Of a stretch of 64,000 nucleotides of DNA, positions 26,930 to 35,087 are shown piece after piece. Origin of the DNA: Micrococcus sp. 2A (GTDB taxonomy: Bacteria > Actinomycetota > Actinomycetes > Actinomycetales > Micrococcaceae); contig NZ_CP154351.1 of NCBI RefSeq assembly GCF_039519235.1, positions 1,674,001 to 1,738,000 of the forward strand, given 5' to 3'. Made by a program: the position numbers and the translations under genes. Every line of letters starts with the position of its first letter. The stretch's first letter is position 1. The notes under the pieces were generated by a model. That model was given only the letters and a program-made list of their open reading frames with translations. It was not told where the DNA came from and did no database searches.

Positions 26930-28011
26930 GTGTCTGCTCCTATGCGGTCGATAAAGTCGGTCAGGTCGTCGACAAGCTCGGCGGGCGAATCGAGTGAGGC
27001 GACATGGCCGCCGCTGTCATGCGGGCACCAGGCAACGAGGTTGTTCTCTCGGGACGACACCGAGCGGGCGGCGTAGTCCCCGTGGCCGAAGGCGCTCACT
27101 GCGGTCGGCACGCCGCCAGCAGCGGCATCCAGGTCGGGAGCGTCCATCGAGTAGATCCGCATGCTGGTGCCTGCACTCGCTGTCAGCCAGTAGAGGGTCG
27201 CGTTGGCCACGATGAAGTCGGTTCCCAGGCCGAAGTCAGTCCCGAGTGCGGCCTGCCACAGCTGGTACTTGTCGAGCTGCCAGGCGAGCAGTCCCACCGG
27301 CGAGTCCGACAACGCGAACGCCAGCGAGTCTGGCCGACGACTCTGCAGCTGAAGGTATCCGCCGCCGTCGACGGCGAACCCCCTCAGCCTGCTCCAAGCA
27401 GGCTGGTCGTCCGCGCTCTCGGCCATGAAGCCTCGTAGCCCTGCGCTCACGTGGACACCGATGACTCGCCCAGGTTCGACTGCGGCGATGGCTCGAGCGA
27501 CGACGGAACCCCAGTCCTGTCCATGGACGAGGAACCGGTCGTGGCCCATCGCCCACATGGCCTCAGCCAGTAGGCGCGCTGAGTCGGTGATCGACCATGA
27601 ACCTGGTGGCAGCGTCGAGGTGCCGAATCCGGGAAGGGACGCCAGCACGATCTCGGAGGCCAAGGCCTGGAGGGGCTCGATCACGCGATGGAAGGCCAGG
27701 AACGAGGTGGGCCAGCCGTGCAGGAGCAGCATCGGCACGCGCCCTGATCCGCGAAACCTGACGGCATGGACGCGGGCACCCCCGATCCTGAGGTCGACGT
27801 GCTCACCCAATCCATCGCGGCTCTCCTGTTGAAGCCACTGGTCCCACTCAGCCGCATACTGCTCCACGATCGACGGCGCGAGACCGCGCACCCCCGCCTC
27901 CGACGAGGGCAGCACCGGCCACCGCGTCTGACTCAAGCGGCTTCGGAGCGACTCGAAGCCCGCTTCGGGAGCCCCGAGTGCACCCACGAGAAGTTGGTAG
28001 CATGCTGTCAC
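26926..28011 (-). CDS. Epoxide hydrolase family protein
   Basis: A 361-residue alpha/beta hydrolase with an N-terminal lid-like extension (LRSRLSQTRWP), as in EHN-type epoxide hydrolases. HGWPTSF holds the HGxP oxyanion motif, GQDWGSVVARA the nucleophile Asp and GGHVASLDSP the catalytic His. It likely opens an epoxide or similar xenobiotic. The GTG start lies inside a palindromic operator shared with the divergent marR gene. Confidence 0.82.
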   Translation of the reverse strand: MTACYQLLVGALGAPEAGFESLRSRLSQTRWPVLPSSEAGVRGLAPSIVEQYAAEWDQWLQQESRDGLGEHVDLRIGGARVHAVRFRGSGRVPMLLLHGWPTSFLAFHRVIEPLQALASEIVLASLPGFGTSTLPPGSWSITDSARLLAEAMWAMGHDRFLVHGQDWGSVVARAIAAVEPGRVIGVHVSAGLRGFMAESADDQPAWSRLRGFAVDGGGYLQLQSRRPDSLAFALSDSPVGLLAWQLDKYQLWQAALGTDFGLGTDFIVANATLYWLTASAGTSMRIYSMDAPDLDAAAGGVPTAVSAFGHGDYAARSVSSRENNLVAWCPHDSGGHVASLDSPAELVDDLTDFIDRIGADT

Positions 28012-28045
28012 ATCGCCACCCTAGGAGTATGACAGCGTGCTGTCA
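27996..28045. promoter_or_regulatory. Two palindromic operators between epoxide hydrolase and marR
   Basis: A near-palindrome TAGCATGCTGTCAC lies at about 27998-28011, and TGACAGCGTGCTGTCA at 28030-28045, as mirror images across a 19-bp spacer. Each overlaps the start codon of one of the two divergent genes. MarR proteins bind such 16-18 bp palindromes, so joint repression of both genes is inferred. Confidence 0.6.
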
Positions 28046-28495
28046 AAGCATAGAAGTGTGAACGCCGACGCCGACTCGGCACTGCATGCCATCTTCGAGG
28101 TGAACCGGCTCCTGCGCGACGCCGGGGAGCAAGTGTCCGCGGCGGCAAGTCAAACGCATTCCCGGCGCATGGTCCTCCAGGCCGCCGGCGACCGCGCGAC
28201 CGTTCCGGACATCGCCCGCCGGCTCGGGCTCCAGCGGCAGAGCGTCCAGCGCGTCGCCGACGAGCTCGTAGCAGACGGTCTTGCGCGCTACGAGGACAAC
28301 CCACGCCACCAGCGGTCCCGACTCCTCGTCACGACGGCAGCCGGAAAAAGCGCACTCGCGGCGATCCAGAGCGCTCACCGCGCGTGGGTCGCGGAAGTGG
28401 TCGCCACGGTCGGCGAGCTCGACTGGGAACGCCTCAGCGGTGACCTGGACCGGATCACGCGAGCCGTTGGGAAACATGCGCGGCACCCTGGCTAG
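28037..28495 (+). CDS. MarR-family transcriptional regulator
   Basis: A 152-residue winged-helix regulator: the recognition region is VPDIARRLGLQRQSVQRVADELV and the wing YEDNPRHQRSRLLVTTAAGKSAL. The GTG at 28037 has TAGGAG 9 nt upstream; a GTG at 28058 is the alternative. It is divergent from the epoxide hydrolase operon and probably represses it, with a small-molecule inducer such as the hydrolase substrate. Confidence 0.85.
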   Translation: MLSKHRSVNADADSALHAIFEVNRLLRDAGEQVSAAASQTHSRRMVLQAAGDRATVPDIARRLGLQRQSVQRVADELVADGLARYEDNPRHQRSRLLVTTAAGKSALAAIQSAHRAWVAEVVATVGELDWERLSGDLDRITRAVGKHARHPG

Positions 28496-28594
28496 GTCGC
28501 GGCGTGCACGGCCAGGCATCTGGGCTGGCGTCCGGTGGTGTCGACTCTCGCCAACATGCTGACTCGATGGATCCACGTCGGTGCTCGAACTCGC

Positions 28595-28834
28595 CTACAA
28601 GCGGTGTCGGACGAGACTTCCGTATCCACCGTAGTCACCGCGGAAGGTCGCGTTCATCTCCTCGCACGCCTCGTCTAGATCGGAGGCGGCGACGTCGGGT
28701 GGGTAGCTCATGAGATAGCACTGGGCCAGATCGTCGGCCATCCCAGCGTCCAATCCTCGAAAGTCGAGTCCTCCAGGGAGCTGGCCAGCAGGGTAGAGCT
28801 GCGGCAAGTGAAGAGTCAGAAGGTCAGTGGGCAC
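28595..28834 (-). pseudogene. Truncated GNAT acetyltransferase (paralogue of the gene at 12308)
   Basis: Only the N-terminal ~70 residues survive (PTDLLTLHLPQL, SYPPDVAASDL, MNATFRGDYG), matching the first part of the GNAT at 12308-12847. The acetyl-CoA binding half is missing and the last residues (GYGSLVRHRL) are unrelated. The GTG start and GAGGAAC ribosome site are conserved. The 246 bp upstream and 96 bp downstream hold no other gene I can support. Confidence 0.75.
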
Positions 28835-29068
28835 AGTTGTTCCTCTCGTGATGGTGGGGTGTTCAGCGCGATGCCGTCAGAGAGTGAACATGGCTAGGAA
28901 GATAGCAGTGCAGAGGCGCAGTGGAGATAGGGCGAGACGCTCGGAGTGTGAGGGGCTGGTCTCGCGCTCGTGGAAGCGCAGCCGCGAACGGTCGTTTGCT
29001 GCGGGCGAGATCCATGCCAGTTGGCTCGCCAGCTCACGCATCTCTCCTCCCGGCGGTGCAGGCCCTCC

Positions 29069-29074
29069 TATAGT
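29069..29074 (+). promoter_or_regulatory. -10 box of the HIT gene
   Basis: TATAGT, 6 nt before the ATG at 29081, indicating a leaderless transcript. Confidence 0.5.
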
Positions 29075-29080
29075 CGGGCG

Positions 29081-29503
29081 ATGGGAATCTCCTGCCCCTT
29101 CTGCGAAGCCGCCGAGCGGCGCACCCCCGCCCATGTGGTCACCGAAGCTGCGCTTTCGCTCGTCTTCCTTGACCTCTATCCGGTCGCAGACGGTCACTGC
29201 CTCATCACCCCTCGGCGCCATGTCCCCACACTCTCCGACCTCCGACCCGAGGAAGGCGCCGAGATGTTCACCCTCGCCACGCGAGTGGCCGGCGTCATCC
29301 GTAGGACCCTGGCTCCCGCGGTGAACCTGCACCTATCAGACGGCGTTGAAGCCGAACAGGACGTGCCCCATGCTCACCCGCACGTGATCCCTCGCCACCG
29401 CGACGATCAGGTGTCGATCCACCTGCCCCCGTCCTCGACCCCGACAAGCCCGGAAGCAACCGTAACGGCGCTACGGATTGGGCTGCACATACAGAGCAGC
29501 TAG
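29081..29503 (+). CDS. HIT-family nucleotide hydrolase/transferase
   Basis: A 140-residue HIT protein. The N-terminus CPFCEAAE keeps the CxxC zinc pair, GHCLITPRRHVPTLSDL is the central strand, and the catalytic His triad is VPHAHPHVIPRHRDD. HIT proteins cleave dinucleotide polyphosphates or nucleoside phosphoramidates. A second, broken copy lies at 38344-38583. Both are followed by the same inverted-repeat motif. Confidence 0.88.
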   Translation: MGISCPFCEAAERRTPAHVVTEAALSLVFLDLYPVADGHCLITPRRHVPTLSDLRPEEGAEMFTLATRVAGVIRRTLAPAVNLHLSDGVEAEQDVPHAHPHVIPRHRDDQVSIHLPPSSTPTSPEATVTALRIGLHIQSS

Positions 29504-29518
29504 GCAGATGCGGCACAA

Positions 29519-29562
29519 CCGGTCGTTTGTGGCTAACGGAATCCACGCCACAACCCTCGTCA
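29519..29562 (+). repeat. Hairpin motif downstream of the HIT gene
   Basis: CGGTCGTTTGTGGC at 29519-29532, then after 13 nt GCCACAACC. TTGTGGC and GCCACAA form a 7-bp stem. The same 14-mer follows the broken HIT copy at 38600, so it moved or was duplicated with the gene. Confidence 0.55.
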
Positions 29563-29703
29563 CCACTTCCGGCAGTGGCTACTCCACCACTCGCATTCCG
29601 GGGCGCGCCGGCCCGCACGTGCGCCCGGGGGGACACAAAGAGGTCGGGCCTGGTCGGACAGAGTGCTCCATGAGGTGAGCGAACCGCATGCCACACTGCG
29701 TGC

Positions 29704-30180
29704 ATGAGCCAGTTGAGCCAGTACGAAGTGATCCTGGGATACGCGTTGGAGAAGTTCGACACCATCGTGGCCATCCTCAGCCAGATGGATGATGAGACCG
29801 CGAACACCGCGTTGCCGGTTGCCGGCTCGAACAGCCCATACGTGATCCTGACTCACTGCCTGGGGATGATGCGCCGCTGGTCGAGCACGGTGAATCTGGG
29901 CCGACCGGTTCCGCGGGACCGCGCTGCGGAGTTCCGTGCCCGTGGCTTGCTCCCCACGCTGCTGGCCGAGGCCGCGCGGGTGCGAGAGGCCTTCATCCGG
30001 GACGTGGAAGCCACCGACCTTGATGCTGCACCTGCGGACCTGCCGCAGGGGCCTCGGCCGGCGTACCAGTTGGCAGATTGCCGGGCGGTGTTGCTGCACG
30101 TGATCGAGGAGCTGGCCCAGCATCTTGGGCACCTGGAGATCACCCGGGACCTGCTCGCGCAGACCACTGATCCCGCCTGA
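29704..30180 (+). CDS. DinB-like / DUF664 family protein
   Basis: A 158-residue all-helical protein. His residues at the expected metal-site positions are seen in YVILTHCLGMMRRW and near the end in LLHVIEELAQHLGHLEI. The DinB superfamily includes thiol-dependent transferases, mycothiol-dependent ones in actinobacteria, but the substrate is unknown. It stands alone; the 200 bp before and 235 bp after it show no other gene. Confidence 0.78.
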   Translation: MSQLSQYEVILGYALEKFDTIVAILSQMDDETANTALPVAGSNSPYVILTHCLGMMRRWSSTVNLGRPVPRDRAAEFRARGLLPTLLAEAARVREAFIRDVEATDLDAAPADLPQGPRPAYQLADCRAVLLHVIEELAQHLGHLEITRDLLAQTTDPA

Positions 30181-30415
30181 GCGACAGCCCCGGTCAGTTC
30201 GTCTAGTGCCTGGCCGCGCGCCGGGCGTTGATCCCACCGAGATGGCGGAGATTGATCGGTGCGAGTCACACGCGATGGCTGAGGACGAACAACGGGCGCG
30301 GACCTTGAATGGCCCGTGGCGTCTCGGCTCCGTCGTGCAGGTGTGCGTGGCCTCGTGATGTGCACGACGCTGCGGGCACGGAGAACGGGCCACACTCCAC
30401 ACACGCTCTACTTGG

Positions 30416-30781
30416 TCACGCCGTCAAACGCGCGCCTCGACTCGCCACTCGCGCAATCCAGAAGACTCCCCCGAGCAGGAATACATACCCCGCGCTGAAC
30501 AGCACCAACACCAGCAGGCTCGGCTCGTCGGAACCCGACAGAATCCCGGCGACGAACATGGCAGCCGCCGCAACTGTGCTCACGGCGCAGACAAAACGCG
30601 TCGCCGGCAGGGCAGCGTGGTGCCCCCGACGCCACGCCTCTTCGGATGCTGTCGTAGCTGCCGTTCGGATGCCGATGGCGCTGTTATTTGCCAGGTCACC
30701 TGTAGCGGCCGCTCTCGTCACCAGCCACACCATTACCGCCGTCCCAAGAAGGCCGATACCTCCGATCACACCTACCCACAT
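30416..30781 (-). CDS. SdpI-like small membrane protein
   Basis: A 121-residue protein with three likely membrane helices (VIGGIGLLGTAVMVWLVT, FVCAVSTVAAAAMFVAGIL, LVLVLFSAGYVFLLGGVFW). The loop IGIRTAATTASEEAWRRGH closely follows the 'GIRTxxTxxSxxAWxxGH' signature of SdpI-family proteins, some of which give immunity to a secreted toxin. No toxin gene is seen next to it. The next 234 bp (30782-31015) contain nothing I can support. Confidence 0.7.
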   Translation of the reverse strand: MWVGVIGGIGLLGTAVMVWLVTRAAATGDLANNSAIGIRTAATTASEEAWRRGHHAALPATRFVCAVSTVAAAAMFVAGILSGSDEPSLLVLVLFSAGYVFLLGGVFWIARVASRGARLTA

Positions 30782-31015
30782 GGAATACCCCTTCCACTCT
30801 CACAGGTCTTGCGCTGTGATGCACAGCACGTTCAGAGTAACAGTCACTTTCTGAACGCTGTTTGCCTCAAACGGTCTATCTCTTGACAGTCTCCCACGAA
30901 GACGACCACACGCCCCCAGGCAGGGCACAGGCCGTCAAAGTCCATGTAGAAGATAACTTCGACCCAGGCGCCATCTACGACACGATCCCCTTACACGTAC
31001 GGCGTACACGCAGGG

Positions 31016-31843
31016 TCAGGAGCTGGGGAAGAGACGGTAGGAAGCTGCACGCGTGCTAGCCACTCCCAGGCCATCTCCAGCATCGAGGCCCGCCTCATAT
31101 CCCAGAAGGTCCTCCACGGCGAGTGCCGCGTCCGTCGCCTCGTCACGGCTGATTCCGGCATCTGACAGCCGGTGATCGTTGCCCATCCACCCCAGGAACC
31201 GGCGAAGTCGAGTTCCGGCGGACCCGTGCAGGGGTGGGTCCGGTGCGGCATCGTCAAGCAGGCCTGCCAATGCCACGGCGTCCTGTAGGTGTCTCTCCCG
31301 GTCACGGGAGTCCGCACGGTAGGCCTCGATCTTCAGTTCCAATGCCCCGATCAGATCCGGGACAGCGATGACCACAGGGCCCTGCGTCGTGAGAACCTCG
31401 ACATAGAGGAGCCGCTCCAGCGCGTTGCGGCCACCTGGTGCCTGCACGGGCAGCGGCTGGGGCAGCTCTTGCTCGGCAGGCGGGGGCACATGGTCAGCGA
31501 TGAGGAAGTCCACCTGCATGTCCCCGGCACCATCCGCGCGGGTCATGTGGTGCAACGGCGCCGAGGCGTCGATCGAGTCCTTGTCCTCATACCCCAGAGC
31601 ATGAAGACCGCTGCGCAGGGCCGTGAGGTGTTGGCGCCACGTGACCTCCACACGTGCCAGAGTGTCGATGTCCCGGGTGGCGCGGGTGGGCACTTCGTCG
31701 TGGAGGCGATGGTGGAGCTGAACCATCAGTCCGCCGATCAGCACCCAGTGATCGGAGCTGACCGCCCGGGCCAGTTCGAAGACTGCCGGCCACGGGTCGG
31801 TCCACTGGCTGCCATCCACGCTCAGGTGGCGCGGCTCAGACAC
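31016..31843 (-). CDS. AbiEii/MenT-like nucleotidyltransferase (candidate toxin)
   Basis: A 275-residue protein with the minimal nucleotidyltransferase signature: WVLIGGLMVQLHH, then RATRDIDTLARV, in which the two Asp should bind metal, and a third acidic strand in DMQVDFLIADH. A Lys-bearing helix follows (LIGALELKIEAYR). AbiEii and MenT toxins use this fold to modify tRNA 3' ends. The GTG at 31843 is preferred (8-bp overlap with the upstream HTH gene); an ATG at 31888 would overlap by 53 bp. The overlap with a DNA-binding partner gene supports a toxin-antitoxin arrangement, which is inferred. Confidence 0.7.
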   Translation of the reverse strand: MSEPRHLSVDGSQWTDPWPAVFELARAVSSDHWVLIGGLMVQLHHRLHDEVPTRATRDIDTLARVEVTWRQHLTALRSGLHALGYEDKDSIDASAPLHHMTRADGAGDMQVDFLIADHVPPPAEQELPQPLPVQAPGGRNALERLLYVEVLTTQGPVVIAVPDLIGALELKIEAYRADSRDRERHLQDAVALAGLLDDAAPDPPLHGSAGTRLRRFLGWMGNDHRLSDAGISRDEATDAALAVEDLLGYEAGLDAGDGLGVASTRAASYRLFPSS

Positions 31844-32522
31844 GATGCAGCAATCGATCGAGGACTTCTCGCCCAGCGGCCCGCTCACGGACGTCGTCGG
31901 AGTCCATGAGGTCCAGCGCCACGACCGTCTCCGTGCCCAGCAGCGCGGAGGGATCCACGTGGACGGGCACGTGGCGGATCACCACTTCCCCCTCCGCTGA
32001 GGGGTCGAGGCGGAGCCGGGACTGGAGAGCCTCGAAGTCGCCGAGCAGGTAGCCCTCCACTCGCTGGCTCCCTTCGACAGGGGCGAGCCCGAAGCGGCGA
32101 GCGAGGTCCTGTTGCTCCAGGGCGGACACCCCTGAGGCCACGAGAACGTCTGCGAGCTTGACCCGGGCTCGAGGCGAGGCGTGGAACCGGTGGGGCTGGG
32201 CCCTGTTCTCAGCCAGTCGGTGCATCTCGGGGGCGGTGAGCGTTCGCAGACGGGAGCGCAGACGGGAGATCCGCGGCTGGTCGAGGAGGGCACGTCCGTT
32301 TCCTCCGGTGAGGAGGTCGACGGCGGCCCAGGCGGTCTGCGGAGCCCAGGTGCGGCCTGTACCCGGTGCCCTGCGGACACGACGGGTCAGGGCGCGCTCA
32401 TCGATGAACCAGGATTCCCCAAGCCGGCGGGCCGGCATATCGCCCTCCTCGGCGAGGCGCCGCACATGCCGGTCAGAGACCCCGAGGCGCTCGGCGGCCT
32501 CCCCCACTGTCAGAAGCGTCAT
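31836..32522 (-). CDS. Helix-turn-helix protein, candidate antitoxin of the nucleotidyltransferase
   Basis: A 228-residue protein. Residues 1-50 form an excisionase/MerR-type winged helix (TVGEAAERLGVSDRHVRRLA and RRLGESWFIDE). The rest is an unassigned domain, as in AbiEi-like antitoxins, which have an N-terminal wHTH and a larger C-terminal part. A TACTCT -10 box (32529-32534, minus strand) lies 6 nt before the ATG, so the mRNA is probably leaderless. The gene comes first and overlaps the putative toxin gene, the usual antitoxin-first order, and could repress its own promoter. Confidence 0.7.
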   Translation of the reverse strand: MTLLTVGEAAERLGVSDRHVRRLAEEGDMPARRLGESWFIDERALTRRVRRAPGTGRTWAPQTAWAAVDLLTGGNGRALLDQPRISRLRSRLRTLTAPEMHRLAENRAQPHRFHASPRARVKLADVLVASGVSALEQQDLARRFGLAPVEGSQRVEGYLLGDFEALQSRLRLDPSAEGEVVIRHVPVHVDPSALLGTETVVALDLMDSDDVRERAAGREVLDRLLHRV

Positions 32523-32626
32523 GCAAGAAGAGTACCGGAGACGGACGTATTCATACATGTTCGCTGGACCCCAACCCCGAGGACCTGCCATGCCGACCGC
32601 CCAGAGCGCCTGGCCCTTTCACTAGA

Positions 32627-33744
32627 TGTTGTGGGTCATGAGGTTCTTGGCACGAGGGCCGGGCTGAGATGAGACGAGTGGGCCTCTCCCGCAGGATGGA
32701 AGTTCCTACACCACCCATCCGCGCAAAGAGACCCACTCATGACTCACGCTAATGCACCCCTGACTCCCACCGGCCGTCTCAGGATGGTCCAACGCCACCT
32801 GAACGACGGCATCCCCCAAGCGCACGTGGCCGCCGAGTTCCGCGTCAGCCGCCCCACGGTGGCCACCTGGGTAGCCCGCTACCGCGCCGAGGGCGAGGCC
32901 GGGCTGCTCGACCGGCCCAGCCGTCCGCGCCGTTCACCTGCCCAGCTCGACCCCGAGGTGGTGGCTCAGATCCAGACCCTGCGTCGCAGGGAGAAGTGGT
33001 CGGCCCGCCGGATCCATCACCACCTCGTCTCCGAGGGCCACCGGGTGTGTCTTCGTACCGTGGGACGGTGGCTGCACCGGGCCGGGCTCTCCCGGCTACG
33101 GGACCTGACCCCGGCCGGGGAAGACCTGCGCCAGCAGCCGGCCCAGAGGATCACCGCGCGGGGGCCGGGGCACATGGTGCACCTGGACGTGAAGAAGATC
33201 GGGAAGATCCCTGACGGGGGAGGCTGGCGTGCTCACGGACGGGACTCCGAGAACGCGCGAGCGGCCAAGCGCGGGCCTGGCCGACGGGTCGGGTACACGT
33301 ACCTGCACTCGGCGATCGACGGGTTCACCCGCCTGGCCTACACCGAGGCGTTGGAGGATGAGCGGACGGTGACCACGATCGGGTTCTTCTGCCGGGCGCG
33401 GGCGTTCTTCGCCGCCCACGGCATCACCGTGGACCGGGTGGTCACGGACAACGGGAACAACTACCGGGCCGTGGACTTCACCCGGAAGGTGGTCTCGCTC
33501 GGGGGTCGGCACCACCGGATCCGGCCCTACACCCCGCGCCATAACGGGAAGGTCGAACGCTACAACCGGCTGATGGTCGATGAGGTCCTCTACGCCCGCC
33601 CGTACTCCTCAGAGACGGCCCGGCGTGAGGCCCTGGCGGTGTGGGTGAACCACTACAACTACCATCGGCCTCATACCTCCTGCGGGGACGCCCCGCCGGC
33701 CTCACTGGCCCCGGCGCGAGTCAACAACGTCATGACCTCTTACA
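32627..33744 (+). mobile_element. IS481-family element with 6-bp target duplication
   Basis: The element starts TGTTGTGGGTCATGAGG and ends GACCTCTTACA, forming imperfect inverted repeats with TGT...ACA termini. ACTAGA is directly repeated at 32621-32626 and 33745-33750, fitting the NCTAGN target preference known for IS481. The clean duplication suggests a recent, simple insertion. Confidence 0.9.
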
Positions 33745-33749
33745 ACTAG
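32739..33749 (+). CDS. IS481-family transposase
   Basis: A 336-residue transposase with an HTH (AHVAAEFRVSRPTVATWVARY) and the DDE triad: MVHLDVKKIGKI, VVTDNGNNYR and HNGKVERYNRL. It is full length and apparently intact. The last codon (AAC) and the stop (TAG, 33747-33749) lie mostly outside the element, in the duplicated ACTAGA target, so the insertion site supplies the stop codon. Confidence 0.93.
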   Translation: MTHANAPLTPTGRLRMVQRHLNDGIPQAHVAAEFRVSRPTVATWVARYRAEGEAGLLDRPSRPRRSPAQLDPEVVAQIQTLRRREKWSARRIHHHLVSEGHRVCLRTVGRWLHRAGLSRLRDLTPAGEDLRQQPAQRITARGPGHMVHLDVKKIGKIPDGGGWRAHGRDSENARAAKRGPGRRVGYTYLHSAIDGFTRLAYTEALEDERTVTTIGFFCRARAFFAAHGITVDRVVTDNGNNYRAVDFTRKVVSLGGRHHRIRPYTPRHNGKVERYNRLMVDEVLYARPYSSETARREALAVWVNHYNYHRPHTSCGDAPPASLAPARVNNVMTSYN

Positions 33750-33824
33750 AGCCCGCACTCCACTAGAGCGGATACGGAAGGGCCATCGACAGCGCCCCTT
33801 GGAAGGAAACAACACGCCCTGGGA

Positions 33825-34937
33825 CTACTTGCTCCCTGGACTCCATGGCCCGAGCGCATCCGCTAGCTGGTCTTCGACCAATCGAAGGTCGGTATTGAGA
33901 GTTTCCCAGGTGAAGATCGGCGCCACGGCTTCGATAATCCCGAACATGGGCTTGCTGAAGTCCGGGATAATGGACGGATCGTCCATCTGGTAGTGGACAC
34001 TCCGGTTTCTAAGCATCTCGCCGTCACGGGAGCAGATCCGCTTCGCGACCGGATCTGCGAGGATTCCGCGAATACTTCGGGCACCGGCCGTATCGAGGCC
34101 AGAATGCCTCTTCAGAATGTAATCCAGCGCCCTGAGGGAATGATAGGTCGTGACGATACGCGCACGTAAACAGGGGCCCTCGTGACCGGACTGAGTGCGA
34201 GGAAGGTAGAGGCGGTTGGTGTTGAGATCTCCCTCAATCATTAGTAGAAGCAGCTTCTCTCCATCTTCGAACTCAGGCTCGTACCGGTTCTTCAGGTAGC
34301 GACTCGCGAGCCTGTCCTTGTACTTGATGTGTGCGTCCAGCGCAAGTGTGGGCCGCATTTCCGAAGCATCCAGGGCGGCCCCGGCAAGCACGGCAACTGT
34401 GGAGCCCCATTCGTGCGCGACCGCGTGAAGATCCTCTCCTGCCATGCGGTCCAGGTCCCCTGGGTCAAGGCCGAGCCGGTAGGCCATCGGGATCGATGCT
34501 CCAACGACACTGGACCCAATCTGGTAGAGGCCGAGGTCGCTCTCCGCCCACCGAAACCACGGGTGCGCGTTCCCCGTCAGCGCTCTGTGGGCAGTCTCCT
34601 TTGCATTGATCATTTCGGCCATGACCTGGTCTTTGGATTTTTTCTTATCGTCAAGCAACTTCGTCACGTGGCGTGCCCGGGATGTAACCGCCGCGAACTG
34701 GCGCTGCAGTCTGCCTGCAAGGGGCGGCCATCCAACCTCGGGCTTCGCCGACTGGAGGGCTAAGCTTCCCTCATAGACGATTCGGACGAAATGATGCCCG
34801 AGCAGTAAGGCAGGATAGGCCTGCGACTGCTCGTCTGCTGCGGCAGAGAGAACAACGTCCCCAACCCAGCGGGCATCCTCGGCCAGAAGCATCCGGGCAG
34901 CCCAGCCACGCGCCTCGTCTGGTGTACGACCGGTCAC
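33825..34937 (-). CDS. Unknown protein with HEPN-like Rx4H motif
   Basis: A 370-residue, mostly helical, soluble protein that I do not recognise. Near the C-terminus MLRNRSVHYQM contains R310-N-x3-H315, the RNxxxH pattern of HEPN ribonucleases, within helices (ILADPVAKRI before, FGIIEAVAPIFTWETL after). Its GTG start has AAAGG about 8 nt upstream. Base composition and codon use (ATA, TTT, AAG) are less GC-biased than the neighbours, suggesting recent acquisition. A 9-bp tandem repeat lies 74-118 nt upstream of the start. A defence or toxin role is a guess from the motif. Confidence 0.6.
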   Translation of the reverse strand: MTGRTPDEARGWAARMLLAEDARWVGDVVLSAAADEQSQAYPALLLGHHFVRIVYEGSLALQSAKPEVGWPPLAGRLQRQFAAVTSRARHVTKLLDDKKKSKDQVMAEMINAKETAHRALTGNAHPWFRWAESDLGLYQIGSSVVGASIPMAYRLGLDPGDLDRMAGEDLHAVAHEWGSTVAVLAGAALDASEMRPTLALDAHIKYKDRLASRYLKNRYEPEFEDGEKLLLLMIEGDLNTNRLYLPRTQSGHEGPCLRARIVTTYHSLRALDYILKRHSGLDTAGARSIRGILADPVAKRICSRDGEMLRNRSVHYQMDDPSIIPDFSKPMFGIIEAVAPIFTWETLNTDLRLVEDQLADALGPWSPGSK

Positions 34938-35010
34938 ACTTCAGCCTTTCGAAATCACTCCGTGGACGCGGGTGAAGGGTGCACCCCTCCGGGCCTACGG
35001 TACTAACAGG

Positions 35011-35055
35011 TTTAAGAGGTCTAAGAAGTCTAAGAAGTCTAAGAAGTCTAAGAAG
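35011..35055. repeat. 9-bp tandem repeat (TCTAAGAAG)
   Basis: Four perfect copies of TCTAAGAAG (35020-35055) preceded by one degenerate unit TTTAAGAGG. It lies in the probable promoter or 5' leader of the HEPN-like gene, where changes in copy number could alter expression. The unit is a multiple of three and would keep frame if translated. Confidence 0.85.
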
Positions 35056-35087
35056 ATCGTCTCGAACATCGCCCGTTGAGCAGTATG

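Noticed and set aside
29519..29562. A genuine integron attC site
   Set aside because: The consensus core sites (RYYYAAC/GTTRRRY) could not be placed convincingly and no integron integrase is in the window; kept only as a hairpin repeat.
30416..30781. An SdpABC-type toxin/immunity locus
   Set aside because: Only the SdpI-like protein is present; no sdpA, sdpB or sdpC-like gene is nearby.
30862..31059. A 65-codon plus-strand frame starting at TTG
   Set aside because: There is no ribosome site, it overlaps the nucleotidyltransferase 3' end, and no recognisable features were found.
35011..35055. The 9-bp repeat as a CRISPR array
   Set aside because: The units are contiguous with no spacers; it is a simple tandem repeat. 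No CRISPR repeats or cas genes were seen in the window.
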